From CAVSMC01 sp963798655 (GTDB lineage Bacteria; Pseudomonadota; Gammaproteobacteria; Burkholderiales; Casimicrobiaceae), in the NCBI GenBank assembly GCA_963798655.1, contig CAWCUH010000004.1:62001-126000 (forward strand): a stretch of DNA of 64,000 nt, written 5' to 3'. Made by a program: the position numbers and the translations under genes. Positions 8,881 to 17,779 of this stretch are shown piece by piece (positions within the stretch are counted from its first letter, which is position 1; each line of letters begins with the position of its first letter). The notes under the pieces were generated by a model. The model did no database searches. It saw only the letters and a program-made list of their open reading frames with translations, and was not told the origin of the DNA.

Positions 8881-9024
8881 CGGCGAATGATGAATATTGC
8901 GGCCCCGCGCTTCGTCATTGTCGTTCGTGCGCCGGCCCGCCGACGCCGTAACGTGGGGTCACGCGTCGATCCCGCAGTCTAGCCCGAGTCCGCACGCGGC
9001 GTCGACGCGAACAAGGAGACCTCA

Positions 9025-9957
9025 ATGGACTGCAGACTGGCAACGAAGGCCGCCTCGATGGCATGCGCCGCGCTGCTGTGCGCAGGCGCGGCGCTCGCGA
9101 GCGCCGAAGCGCCGTTCGCGTCGGGGAAGGACGGCTTGCATCCGCGGATCGAGCGGGCATTGCCGTCGTGGGACGCGGTCGGTGCGGCGCCCGCGAACGC
9201 GCTGTACGCCGGGCTCTGGGAGAGCGCCGGCGGCGCCGAGCCCGGCTCGGCGATCGCGTTCGCGCCGCGCGGCGATTCGATCGTCGCCACGTGGTTCACG
9301 TACGACACGGACGGCTCGCCGATGTGGCTCGCATTGCACGCACAGGACGCGTCGACGCTGATCGACGGCTTTGCGCCGCAGACGACGTTCGTCGGCGAGC
9401 TGCAGCGTGCGTTCGCTCCGCCGGCCGCCGCCGAGCTCACGCTTGTCGCGTACGGACCGGCGGTCGTCGAGTTCGCCGCGCCCGACATCGCGACGCTGCA
9501 TTACAACGTCGACGGCACGTGGCGCAGCAAGACGATCGTGCGCAGTTACGCGGCGAATACGGCGGGCGGCTGCTCGCCCTCGCCGCCCTTCGACGGCTTG
9601 TGGACGAGCGCGTCGTCGGCGATCGCGGACTTCGGCGGCGGACTGCACGTCGCGCGCGCCGGCGATCGAGTCGTCGCGGCGTGGTTCACGTTCGACGTGC
9701 AGGGCAACGCGGTGTGGCGGATCATGGCCGCCGAGCACACCGACGCCAATGCGTACGCCGGCACGCTCTACGAAACACGCGGCTCGGCGCTCGCATCGCC
9801 GTTCGATGCGCGCAGCGTATCGGTGAGTGAAGTCGGCCGCGCGACGCTCGCTTTCGGCGACGGCCGCGGCGTGCTCTCGTACGTCGTGCGAGGCGAGCCG
9901 TCGGCGATGTCGATCACGCGCGACACGCTGGCGACGACGCTGTCGCGCTGCGACTGA
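9025..9957 (+). CDS. Exported protein with two internal WFTYD-type repeats
   Basis: A 310-residue protein with a signal peptide (residues 1-27) and a good GGAG ribosome site. It has two copies of a module about 130 residues apart: GLWES...IVATWFTYDTDGSPMW (about 63-101) and GLWTS...VVAAWFTFDVQGNAVW (about 191-231). This module is seen in many proteobacterial exported proteins of unknown function. No catalytic motif is visible. It may be a small beta-structured periplasmic or extracellular protein. Confidence 0.75.
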   Translation: MDCRLATKAASMACAALLCAGAALASAEAPFASGKDGLHPRIERALPSWDAVGAAPANALYAGLWESAGGAEPGSAIAFAPRGDSIVATWFTYDTDGSPMWLALHAQDASTLIDGFAPQTTFVGELQRAFAPPAAAELTLVAYGPAVVEFAAPDIATLHYNVDGTWRSKTIVRSYAANTAGGCSPSPPFDGLWTSASSAIADFGGGLHVARAGDRVVAAWFTFDVQGNAVWRIMAAEHTDANAYAGTLYETRGSALASPFDARSVSVSEVGRATLAFGDGRGVLSYVVRGEPSAMSITRDTLATTLSRCD

Positions 9958-10003
9958 GATCGCGGCGAGCGGCGGCCGGCCCGGCCGCCGCTACAATGCG
10001 GCG

Positions 10004-11245
10004 ATGACCGCCTTCGCGCGCACTCGTCGCGTCGTGTTCGGCATCGTGCTCGCGAGCTTCGTGCTTTCGTTCTTCCATCGAACGGCGCCGGCGGCTATCG
10101 CACGCGAGCTCGCGCAGTCGTTCGCGATCGGCGGCGCGACGCTCGGCACGCTCGCGGCGACGTACTTCTACGTCTACACGCTGTTGCAGATTCCGGTCGG
10201 CGTGCTGGCCGACAGCTGGGGTCCGCGCCGTCTGCTGAGCGCGGGCGCGCTCGTGGCCGCCGTCGGATCGCTCGCATTCGCGATAGCGCCGACATGGCAG
10301 GTCGCGGCGCTCGGACGCACGCTCGTCGGCGTCGGCGTCGCGACCGCGTTCATCTCGATCCTCAAGATCAGCGCCGTCTGGTTCGCGGCCAACCGGTTCG
10401 CCACGCTGAACGGCGTGACGCTGTTCGCCGGCAATCTCGGGGCGGTGGTCGCCGGTGCACCGCTCGCATGGGCCGTGTCGTTCACGTCGTGGCGCGTCGT
10501 GTTCGTCGTGCTCGCCGCGCTGTCGCTGCTGCTCGCGGCGATGACGTGGTGGAAAGTTCGCGACCGTCCCGAGGATCTCGGATTCGCACCCGTGCATCCA
10601 ATGCCCGCGGCGGCAGTGGCCGATCACGCCGGCTGGAAGGCGGCGCTCGGCGGCGTGCTTCGCAATCGCGCGACGTGGCCACCGTTCGTCGTGAATGTCG
10701 GCGTCGGCGGCAGCTATCTCGCGTTCGCCGGCCTGTGGTCGGTGCCCTACCTGATCGACGTCCATACGATGACGCGCGTCGAAGCGGCGCAGCACGCGAG
10801 CGTGTTGCTGCTCGCCGTGGCCGTCGGCGCAGTCGCCGTCGGCATGATCTCGGATCGGCTGCGCAACCGCCGCGCGGTGATGCGCGCGTGCACGACGCTG
10901 TACGCGCTGTCGTGGCTGCCGTGGCTCGTGCATGCGCCGCTCGCGGCCGGCGCGACATACGCGTGGTTCGCGCTGATGGGGTTGCTGATTCCCGGCTTCA
11001 CGCTGTCGTGGACGATCGCGAAGGAAGCGAACCGGCCCGAGCACTCGGGCATCGCGACGTCGGTCGCGAACGTCGGCATCTTCCTCGGCACCGGCGTGCT
11101 GCAACCGCTTGCCGGCTACGCGCTCGACCGGGGTCGCGCGACGGGCGACGTCGCCGCCGCCTGGGACGGCCCGCTGTGGCTGCTTGCGGGCGCCGCGGCG
11201 CTCGGAGCGCTTGCCGCGTGGACGGGGCGCAGCCCGGCCCGGTGA
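10004..11245 (+). CDS. Major facilitator superfamily transporter
   Basis: A 413-residue protein with about 12 membrane helices. The MFS loop between helices 2 and 3 is present as GVLADSWGPRR and its counterpart in the second half as GMISDRLRNRR. The early SFFHRTAPAAIARELA motif is typical of MFS carriers related to nitrate/anion porters and hexuronate-type carriers. The substrate cannot be assigned. A TACAAT box lies just 6 bp before the ATG, so the transcript may have a very short leader. Confidence 0.88.
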   Translation: MTAFARTRRVVFGIVLASFVLSFFHRTAPAAIARELAQSFAIGGATLGTLAATYFYVYTLLQIPVGVLADSWGPRRLLSAGALVAAVGSLAFAIAPTWQVAALGRTLVGVGVATAFISILKISAVWFAANRFATLNGVTLFAGNLGAVVAGAPLAWAVSFTSWRVVFVVLAALSLLLAAMTWWKVRDRPEDLGFAPVHPMPAAAVADHAGWKAALGGVLRNRATWPPFVVNVGVGGSYLAFAGLWSVPYLIDVHTMTRVEAAQHASVLLLAVAVGAVAVGMISDRLRNRRAVMRACTTLYALSWLPWLVHAPLAAGATYAWFALMGLLIPGFTLSWTIAKEANRPEHSGIATSVANVGIFLGTGVLQPLAGYALDRGRATGDVAAAWDGPLWLLAGAAALGALAAWTGRSPAR

Positions 11246-11340
11246 CGTCGAGGCCCGACACCGTCAGTCACGATGCACCCACGCAAGATCCTGGCGGTCG
11301 TACGACATCCCGCCGCCCCCGACGCAGCGCCGGTCGAGCG

Positions 11341-11829
11341 TCAGCCCGAAGGCGCGGGCGGCGCGCGCATCGCGTCGAACGCCGCATGCAGCTCGCGCAG
11401 CCGCCGGCTCACCTCGCGGCCCATGTTCATCTCGATGATCGCGAACTGTTCGACGTCCGCCTGGTACACGTCGTGCAGGCAGCCGCTCGTGATCCGCAGC
11501 GCACGGCAATCGCCGATCGCGCGCACCGACGCGCTTCGCGGCGCGAAATCGATCAGCGACATCTCGCCGAAGCAGTCACCGGCGCCGATCGTGCGCAGCA
11601 CGCGCTCATCCGCGCCCATGACGATCGCGGCGCGACCCGTCTCGAGCACGAACATCGCGTCGGCCGGATCGCCCTCGCGAAAGAACAGCTCGCCGGCGGA
11701 AACTTCGACGGCCGGTGCGCGGTCCACGATGAATCGCACGATGTCGTCGCGCACGCCGCCGAATATCGACATGGACTGCAGCAGCTCGATTCGCCCGGGC
11801 GGCACGCTTGGAGTTCCCGCGATTGGCAC
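11341..11829 (-). CDS. Cyclic-nucleotide-binding domain protein
   Basis: About 162 residues, almost entirely one CRP-type cNMP-binding fold: ELFFREGDPADAMFVLETGR, then GDCFGEMSLID and the phosphate-binding PRSASVRAI segment. There is no DNA-binding domain, so it is not a CRP-type transcription factor. The C-terminal helix MNMGREVSRRLREL may make it dimerise. The start is uncertain: GTG at 11829 is used, and an internal ATG lies near 11772. A cyclase and a cNMP-gated channel are encoded at 30-33 kb. Confidence 0.82.
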   Translation of the reverse strand: MPIAGTPSVPPGRIELLQSMSIFGGVRDDIVRFIVDRAPAVEVSAGELFFREGDPADAMFVLETGRAAIVMGADERVLRTIGAGDCFGEMSLIDFAPRSASVRAIGDCRALRITSGCLHDVYQADVEQFAIIEMNMGREVSRRLRELHAAFDAMRAPPAPSG

Positions 11830-11949
11830 GCGGCCATCGTAGTGAGCGCGGCCGGCGATTTCAACTGCTTCGCGCTTGCCGCAGTGCGCCTTGACCCTGC
11901 GCGAGCGCGGCGCGCATGATCGCAGGGACTGGAAAGCCGGAGATTTGCC

Positions 11950-13023
11950 ATGCCCAGCCGCTACAACACGCTGATCCTTGGCGCTTCGTACGGGTCGCTG
12001 CTCGCGACGAAGCTCGCCGCCGCCGGTCACGCCGCCCGGCTCGTCTGCCTGCCCGCCGAGGCGCAGCTGATCAATCGCGAGGGTGCGCGCGTACGCATCC
12101 CGGTGAAGGGGCGCGACGCGCCGTACGAGATCGACTCGCGAACGCTGCCCGGGCGCATCACCGCCGGGGCCGCCGCCGGCATCGACGTCGCCCGCTACGA
12201 TCTGGTCGCCCTCGCGATGCAGGAGCCGCAATACCGCTCGCCCGACATACGCGACCTGCTGAACGCGATCGCGCGCGCGAACGTGCCATGCATGTCGATC
12301 ATGAACATGCCGCCTTTGCCGTACCTCGCGCGCATTGCGGGTGTCGACGTCGACGCGCTGCGCCGGTGCTACACCGATCCGACGGTCTGGGACAGCTTCG
12401 ACCCGGCGCTGATGACGCTCTGCAGCCCCGATCCGCAGGCTTTCCGCCCGCCGGACGCGCCCGTCAACGTTCTGCAGGTGCGGCTCGCGACGAACTTCAA
12501 GGCGGCGCGGTTCGACTCGCCGGCGCACACGGCGATGCTGCGCGACCTCGCCGCCCAGATCGAGCTCGCCCGCTTTCGCGACGGCGACGACTACATCGAC
12601 CTGCCGGTGAAGCTCAAGGTGCACGAGTCGCTGTTCGTGCCGTTCGCGAAATGGGCAATGCTTCTCGCGGGCAACTATCGGTGCGTGCAGCAGGATGGCG
12701 TGCGCTCGATCCGCGACGCCGTGCATGGCGACGTCGCGGCATCGCGCGCCGTTTACGAATGGGTGGGCGACGTTTGCAAGGCGCTCGGCGCAAGCGAGCG
12801 CGATCTCGTGCCGTTCGACAAGTACGCCGCCGCGGCTGTGTCGCTCGTCACGCCATCGTCGGCCGCGCGCGCGCTTGCCAACGGCGCGACGGCGATCGAG
12901 CGCGCCGATCGCCTCGTGCAGAAGGTCGCGGCTGCGAAGGGCATGCGCAACGATACGGTCGACGCCACGGTAGCGCTGGTCGACGCATGGCTCGAGAAGA
13001 ACCGGGCACAAGCGGCGAAATAG
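11950..13023 (+). CDS. Ketopantoate reductase (PanE/ApbA) family protein
   Basis: A 357-residue protein starting with a Rossmann-type loop, TLILGASYGSLLATKLAAAG. The overall layout (NAD(P)-binding N-terminal half, helical C-terminal half with KLKVHESLFVPFAKWAMLLA) matches the PanE/ApbA superfamily. It is diverged enough that ketopantoate is not a safe substrate call. Its TAG stop is the first three bases of a REPIN-like repeat unit, so the natural C-terminus may once have been different. Confidence 0.72.
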   Translation: MPSRYNTLILGASYGSLLATKLAAAGHAARLVCLPAEAQLINREGARVRIPVKGRDAPYEIDSRTLPGRITAGAAAGIDVARYDLVALAMQEPQYRSPDIRDLLNAIARANVPCMSIMNMPPLPYLARIAGVDVDALRRCYTDPTVWDSFDPALMTLCSPDPQAFRPPDAPVNVLQVRLATNFKAARFDSPAHTAMLRDLAAQIELARFRDGDDYIDLPVKLKVHESLFVPFAKWAMLLAGNYRCVQQDGVRSIRDAVHGDVAASRAVYEWVGDVCKALGASERDLVPFDKYAAAAVSLVTPSSAARALANGATAIERADRLVQKVAAAKGMRNDTVDATVALVDAWLEKNRAQAAK

Positions 13024-13140
13024 GGTCAGAGCCTTGCAACGAGCTGCAAAATAGGGTCAGAGCCTGCTTCGCGAAGCGGTCCGCGTCGGCACCCTCATCG
13101 AGGCAGGATCCGACCCTGTTTCGGCAGGGTCTGACCCTAG
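13018..13140. repeat. REPIN-like palindromic repeat cluster (TAGGGTCAGA type)
   Basis: Two direct copies of AAATAGGGTCAGAGCC (13018-13033 and 13049-13064) and an inverted partner GGTCTGACCCTA (13128-13139), with a degenerate copy near 13108-13118. The cluster lies between convergent genes and contains both their stops: TAG 13021-13023 on + and TGA 13059-13057 on -. It probably also folds as a terminator. Related to the elements at 16.5 and 23.2 kb. No REP-associated tyrosine transposase is in the window. Confidence 0.75.
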
Positions 13141-13629
13141 CGAGCGCGCGATCGCGCGCCACGCGGCGAGCTTCTCCGCAAACGGTCTGGTGTACGCGGG
13201 GCTCGTCGACGGCAGTATCCGAGTCTCGTAGCCGGCCGCGCGAAACGCGGGCTCGCGCCGTCCCGACGTCTGTCCGTTGAAGCAGACGAGCGTGACATTC
13301 GGCGACTCGCGCTTCACCCGCTCGATCTCGCCGTGCTCGGCGTTGCGGATCGAGGCGTCGAGGCTGCCGCGCCGCTCGCACGCGACGATGACGTCCCACA
13401 GGCCGACGCCGCGTTCGCGCACGCGCGCGAGCCGCGTCCGATACGGCATTTCCGCGAGCGGCTCTTCCAATACCGCGGACAGGATCGGCCAGAAATGATT
13501 GCGCGGATGCGCGTAGTACTGGCGCGCGGCGAGCGACGCCTCGCCGGGAAAGCTGCCGAGGATCAGCACGCGCGTCGCGCGATCGAGCACCGGCGGCAGG
13601 CCGCGCCGTCGCGCCGCGCCCGGCGCCAC
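13057..13629 (-). CDS. DNA-deoxyinosine (MUG/UDG-superfamily) glycosylase
   Basis: A 190-residue uracil-DNA-glycosylase-superfamily enzyme, most like hypoxanthine-DNA glycosylases, which remove deaminated bases. Signature VLILGSFPGEASLAARQYYA, then HPRNHFWPIL and, near the end, ILPSTSPAYTRPFAEK. The GTG start at 13629 overlaps the ubiA stop by one base. The last 25 or so residues (from about GSDPAETGSDP) are encoded by REPIN-like repeat DNA, so the tail is probably not part of the fold. Confidence 0.83.
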   Translation of the reverse strand: MAPGAARRRGLPPVLDRATRVLILGSFPGEASLAARQYYAHPRNHFWPILSAVLEEPLAEMPYRTRLARVRERGVGLWDVIVACERRGSLDASIRNAEHGEIERVKRESPNVTLVCFNGQTSGRREPAFRAAGYETRILPSTSPAYTRPFAEKLAAWRAIARSLGSDPAETGSDPASMRVPTRTASRSRL

Positions 13630-14567
13630 TAGAGCCGCGGCCACGCGTGCATGCGAACGACGGCGTCGCCGACGATGCCGGCGAACACCGCGAGCCCGAG
13701 CCAATGGTTGTGCAGGAACGCGCGGAAGCACGCGTCGCGATCGCGCGTGCGGATCAGCCACACGTGATAAAGGGCCAGCGCGGCGGCCACCGCGAGCCCC
13801 GCGTAGTACACCAAGCCGAGATGGCGCAGCACGCCGATGTACGCCATCGCGCCGACGTAGATCGCGTAGCAAAGCGCGGTCGCCGCGATGTCGAAGCGTC
13901 CGAACGTGATCGCCGACGTGCGAAGGCCGAGCCGCACGTCGTCGTCGCGGTCGACCATCGCATACTCGGTATCGTATGCGACGACCCAGAACAGGTTGAT
14001 CGCGAGCAGCCACCACGCGATCGGCAGATTGCGGTCGTACACCGCCGCGTACGCCATCGGAATGCCGAACGAGAACGCGATGCCGAGCATCGCCTGCGGC
14101 AGCGCGAAGAAGCGCTTGAAGAACGGATAGACGATCGTGATCGCGACGGCCGGCAGCGACAGCATCACCGTCGTCCAGTTCGTCGCGAGCGTCAGCAGGA
14201 ACGCGAGGAACGCGAGCGCCGCGGCGACGACGAGCGCCTCCCACGGCGCGACTTCGCCGACGGCGAGCGGTCGCTTCGCCGTGCGCTTGACGTGCGCGTC
14301 GAAGCGGCGGTCGGCCCAGTCGTTGACCGCGCAGCCGGCCGATCGCATCAGCAGCGTGCCGGTCACGAACACGATCAGCTGCGTGAGCGTCGGCCGTCCG
14401 AACGATGCAAGCCACAGCGCTGACAGCGTCGGCCACAGCAGCAGCAGCGTGCCGATCGGCTTGTCGAGACGGATGAGCCGCTCGTACGCGTCGAAGCGCG
14501 CGGCGATCCGCTGCGAGCGCGTCTGCATCATCGCGCCGGCGGTCGGTTCGGGCTGTGGCGTCGCCAT
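13629..14567 (-). CDS. ubiA: 4-hydroxybenzoate polyprenyltransferase
   Basis: A 312-residue integral membrane prenyltransferase that joins the polyprenyl chain to 4-hydroxybenzoate in ubiquinone synthesis. Both Mg-diphosphate-binding motifs are seen: NDWADRRFDAHVKRT and DTEYAMVDRDDD. About eight to nine membrane helices. It begins RLIRLDKPIGTLLLLWPTL, a strong UbiA signature. The downstream glycosylase overlaps its stop; the SDR gene ends 10 bp upstream, so all three probably share a transcript. Confidence 0.96.
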   Translation of the reverse strand: MATPQPEPTAGAMMQTRSQRIAARFDAYERLIRLDKPIGTLLLLWPTLSALWLASFGRPTLTQLIVFVTGTLLMRSAGCAVNDWADRRFDAHVKRTAKRPLAVGEVAPWEALVVAAALAFLAFLLTLATNWTTVMLSLPAVAITIVYPFFKRFFALPQAMLGIAFSFGIPMAYAAVYDRNLPIAWWLLAINLFWVVAYDTEYAMVDRDDDVRLGLRTSAITFGRFDIAATALCYAIYVGAMAYIGVLRHLGLVYYAGLAVAAALALYHVWLIRTRDRDACFRAFLHNHWLGLAVFAGIVGDAVVRMHAWPRL

Positions 14568-14577
14568 CGCGCGTTCG

Positions 14578-15480
14578 CTACAGCGGAAGCATCAGCTGGC
14601 GCTTCAGATCGCGTGGCGCGACCTCGGCCAGCAGCTGCTGAGGCGTGCCGTAGCGCAGGCGGACGCGAAGCTCGCGCTTCATCCGTGCGTTCGACAGCCG
14701 GCGCGACTCGGACATGAACGACAGCAGCATCGGCGCGACGCGCTGCTCGGCGTCCTCCCACGTCACGCGCGGCGGCCGCTCGAGCTGGAACGCGTCGGCG
14801 ACCATGTCGAACCACGCGCCCATCTTCATTTGCGCATCGTCGTTGACGTTGTACGCGCGATTGGGCTTCGCGCGGAACATCGCCGCGACGACGGTGCGTG
14901 CGAGATCGTCGGCGTGGATATGGTTGGTGAACACGTCGGCGTCCGGCGCAAGGACAGGCGTGCGCTGCCTGATGCGCTCGATCGGCAACCGCGTCGACGC
15001 ATAGATGCCGGGGGCGCGCAGGATCGACAGCACGATGCCATAGCGCGACGCCCAGCGGCGAAGCCGGACTTCCGCGGCGACGCGGCGGCGCGCGCGCGGC
15101 GTCTGCGCGCGGCGCGCACGGTGCTCATCGATGCGGGCGCCGGCGCAATCGCCGTACACGCCCGATGTCGAAATGTAGACGAAGCGCTGTGGTATCCTGC
15201 GCGCGCGCGTCAACACCGCGATCAGGCGCCGGGTGCGCGGGTCGTCGAGTCCTTCCGATGGCGGCGGCGCGAAATGAAGCACCGCGAACGGCGCCATCGC
15301 AAGTCGCGACAGCGACGCGAGGCGGTCGAGGTCGCCGCGAATCGGCACGATGCCGTGAGCGCGCAGCCGCGGCGCTTCGTCGGCCCGGCGCATGAGCCCG
15401 TAGAGTCGCGCGCGGCCGCGCAGCAAGTCGGCGGTGCGAAGCGCGACGTCCCCGCAGCCGATCAACAGAACCCTCAGCAC
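14578..15480 (-). CDS. NAD(P)-dependent epimerase/SDR-like protein
   Basis: A 300-residue extended-SDR-like protein. The N-terminal VLRVLLIGCGDVALRTADLL is a modified Rossmann loop (GCGDVA rather than GxxGxxG), followed by RFVYISTSGVYGDC with the active-site Ser/Tyr region, but the usual YxxxK is degenerate. It resembles the YeeZ-type group near ubiquinone genes. The GTG at 15480 is chosen as start; only 27 bp separate it from a divergent reductase, so promoters must overlap coding DNA. Confidence 0.72.
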   Translation of the reverse strand: MLRVLLIGCGDVALRTADLLRGRARLYGLMRRADEAPRLRAHGIVPIRGDLDRLASLSRLAMAPFAVLHFAPPPSEGLDDPRTRRLIAVLTRARRIPQRFVYISTSGVYGDCAGARIDEHRARRAQTPRARRRVAAEVRLRRWASRYGIVLSILRAPGIYASTRLPIERIRQRTPVLAPDADVFTNHIHADDLARTVVAAMFRAKPNRAYNVNDDAQMKMGAWFDMVADAFQLERPPRVTWEDAEQRVAPMLLSFMSESRRLSNARMKRELRVRLRYGTPQQLLAEVAPRDLKRQLMLPL

Positions 15481-15507
15481 ACCCGAGCTGTCTTCACTGG
15501 CATCGAT

Positions 15508-16539
15508 ATGCCGCACCAGGTCATTATAAAGCCGAGCGATCACGCGTTCGCGTGCGCTGACGGCGACACGGTGCTCGCGGCCGCGATGGCCGCGGACCTG
15601 ATGATCCCGTACGGGTGCCGCAACGGTGCGTGCGGAACGTGCAAGGGCAGGATCCTGTCGGGCGCCGTCGACTACGGCGCGTATCAGAAGTCGACGCTGA
15701 CCGACGAGGAAAAGGCGCGCGGCCTTGCGCTCTTCTGCTGCGCGAAGCCGCTCGGCGATCTCGAAATCGAGGTGCGCGAGGTGCGCAAGGCCGGCGACAT
15801 CCAGCTGAAGCGGATGCCCTGCCGCGTCGAGTCGATCGACAAGCCGGCTGCCGACGTCGCGGTCGTCAAGCTGAAGCTGCCGGCGAACGAGCGGCTGCAG
15901 TATCTGGCCGGTCAGTACATCGACTTCCTCCTGAAGGACGGCCACCGGCGCAGCTTCTCGATCGCGAACCCGCCGCACGACGATACGCTGATCGAGCTGC
16001 ACATACGGCACACGCCGGGCGGACGGTTCACCGATCCGCTGTTCACGCTGTACAAGGGCCGCGAGATCCTGCGGCTCGAAGGCCCGTTCGGCACGTTCTA
16101 TCTGCGCGAGGACTCCGACAAGCCGATGATCTTCGTTGCCGGCGGAACGGGATTCGCGCCGATCAAGGCGATCATCGAGCACGCGCTGCACCATCACATC
16201 GATCGCGTGCGCCCGATCGTGCTGTACTGGGGCGCGCGGAGCAAGCGCGACTTGTACATGCCCGATCTGCCGGGTCGGTGGCAGCAGCAGAGCGCGAGCT
16301 TCACGTTCATTCCGGTGCTGTCGGAGCCGGCGCCGGACGACGCGTGGCCCGGGCGCAGCGGCTTCGTCCACGAGGCGGTGCTCGCCGACTTCGACGACTT
16401 GTCCGGCTATCAGGTGTACGCATGCGGCGGTCCGGCGATGATCGACGCTGCGCGCACGAGCTTCACGACAACGCGCCGGCTGCCGGAGAACGAGTTCTTC
16501 GCCGACAGCTTCACGTACGCGGCGATGACCGAGAAATAG
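15508..16539 (+). CDS. 2Fe-2S flavoprotein reductase (CDP-6-deoxyglucoseen reductase-like)
   Basis: A 343-residue electron-transfer protein: an N-terminal plant-type ferredoxin domain (cysteines 37, 42 and 45 in YGCRNGACGTC, fourth at 77 or 78), an FAD domain (RRSFSIANPP) and an NAD(P) domain (VAGGTGFAPIKAIIEH). Often annotated AscD/RfbI-like, but no deoxysugar genes are near. A role feeding electrons to flavin-dependent ubiquinone enzymes is possible but only inferred from context. Its TAG stop is provided by the REPIN-like element at 16534. Confidence 0.87.
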   Translation: MPHQVIIKPSDHAFACADGDTVLAAAMAADLMIPYGCRNGACGTCKGRILSGAVDYGAYQKSTLTDEEKARGLALFCCAKPLGDLEIEVREVRKAGDIQLKRMPCRVESIDKPAADVAVVKLKLPANERLQYLAGQYIDFLLKDGHRRSFSIANPPHDDTLIELHIRHTPGGRFTDPLFTLYKGREILRLEGPFGTFYLREDSDKPMIFVAGGTGFAPIKAIIEHALHHHIDRVRPIVLYWGARSKRDLYMPDLPGRWQQQSASFTFIPVLSEPAPDDAWPGRSGFVHEAVLADFDDLSGYQVYACGGPAMIDAARTSFTTTRRLPENEFFADSFTYAAMTEK

Positions 16540-16595
16540 GGGACAGACCACGTTTTCCGAACGCCGCTCGCGGAAAACGTGGTCTGTCCCTATTT
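16534..16595. repeat. REPIN-like palindrome (TAGGGGACAGACC type)
   Basis: Two arms of about 26 bp read AAATAGGG(G)ACAGACCACG... inward from each end and meet at a short loop (about 16560-16569); the only break is one extra G in the left arm. It sits exactly between the reductase and hemY, which converge on it, and each gene ends with the TAG of its nearest arm. It should act as a bidirectional terminator. Confidence 0.85.
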
Positions 16596-17774
16596 TCCGA
16601 GCTCGCCGAGCGCGAGCTTGAGCGCCGCCGCGAAGTGCGCGTTCGCCTCGTCGGCGCGGCCGAGGCGCGCAAGCATCTCGCCGAGCGCGACGTGCGCCGG
16701 ATACGCATTGTCGAGCGCGAGGCTCGCTTCGAGATACGTCTGCGCCTTGCCCCACAGCTGCTGGCGCTGGCACAGGATGCCGAGCGCGTAGAGCAGCGCC
16801 GCGTCCTGGTTGTGCGACGTGAGCCAGCGCTCCGCCTGCTCGAGCTGCTTCGCGTCGGGGACGCGGCATTCGGCGTAGAGCAGCACCAGCTCCGAGCTCC
16901 ACTGTCGCTCGAGGCACCGCGCGCAGATGTCCGCCGCCTCGCGGTCGCCGCCGAGCGCGAGGAAGCTCGTCGCCGCGGCGCGCGCGATTCGCGGCTGCCG
17001 CTGCTCGGCGTCCGACAGCCTGTTCCAGTACGCACGCAGGCCGGCCGCGTCGTGCACGCGTGCGCGAAGCTCCTCGGCGTGCGCGGCCGCCTTCAGCAGA
17101 TCGCCTTCCGAGGCGCCGTACACCTTTCGCTTGACCAGCTGATCGACGGCGGCGGGAACGTCGGCATGACGCCCCGCAGCGTGCAGCGCGCGCAGCTCCA
17201 GGCGCAGCGCCGCGGTGTGCGCGCCCGCTTCCTTGCGCAGCGCGGCGAGCAGCGACAGCGCCTCGAGCGGCTGCCCGCGCTCGAGGCACATCTCCGCTTC
17301 GAGCATGTAGCGCGGCACCGCGAGGCTCTTCACCTGCGCGTCCGGCCGCGACAGCAGTGCGTCGGCGGCCGCGAAGTCGCGCGTCTCGATCGCGGCCCGT
17401 GCGCCGATCAGCGCGGCGAGCCCGGACGATCGCGGAATGGCGAGCGCTTCGTCGGCGAACTGACGCGCCTTGCCGAAGCGTCCCTCGAGCAGCGCGACGA
17501 TCGCCGCGTCCTGCTTCGCGCGCGCGCGCGCTTCCTGCTGGCGGCGCCGGTACACGCGCACCTCGTTCGGAAGATCGAGCGCACGGCGGATCAGCCGCAG
17601 CGTCGCGTAGCTGCCGACGAGCGTTGCGATCAACGCCAGCAGAAACAGGTTGAGCGAAATCTCGACGCGATACGGTGGCGCCACGACGAGCACATAGCCC
17701 GCCGTGAGCCGCGTCGCGAGCGCGACGGCGACGGCCGCGGCGGCGAGCAGCAGGAACCAGAAGAGGACGCGCAC
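16590..17774 (-). CDS. hemY: HemY-type heme biosynthesis-associated TPR membrane protein
   Basis: A 394-residue protein with two N-terminal membrane helices (about 4-22 and 42-60) and a TPR-rich C-terminal half ending in WGKAQTYLEASLALDNAYPA and HFAAALKLALGELGK. This is the proteobacterial HemY_N/TPR protein encoded after hemX, thought to organise late heme enzymes; it is not protoporphyrinogen oxidase. GTG start 6 bp after the hemX stop. The TAG stop is contributed by the REPIN-like element. Confidence 0.88.
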   Translation of the reverse strand: MRVLFWFLLLAAAAVAVALATRLTAGYVLVVAPPYRVEISLNLFLLALIATLVGSYATLRLIRRALDLPNEVRVYRRRQQEARARAKQDAAIVALLEGRFGKARQFADEALAIPRSSGLAALIGARAAIETRDFAAADALLSRPDAQVKSLAVPRYMLEAEMCLERGQPLEALSLLAALRKEAGAHTAALRLELRALHAAGRHADVPAAVDQLVKRKVYGASEGDLLKAAAHAEELRARVHDAAGLRAYWNRLSDAEQRQPRIARAAATSFLALGGDREAADICARCLERQWSSELVLLYAECRVPDAKQLEQAERWLTSHNQDAALLYALGILCQRQQLWGKAQTYLEASLALDNAYPAHVALGEMLARLGRADEANAHFAAALKLALGELGK

Positions 17775-17779
17775 GACGC

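Noticed and set aside
15508..16539. Deoxysugar synthesis function implied by the CDP-6-deoxyglucoseen reductase name
   Set aside because: No sugar-nucleotide genes are nearby; the domain layout only supports a general 2Fe-2S/FAD reductase.
14578..17289. A 900-codon minus-strand frame across the reductase gene
   Set aside because: Only its last 300 codons (the SDR-like protein) are real; the rest is antisense to the reductase.
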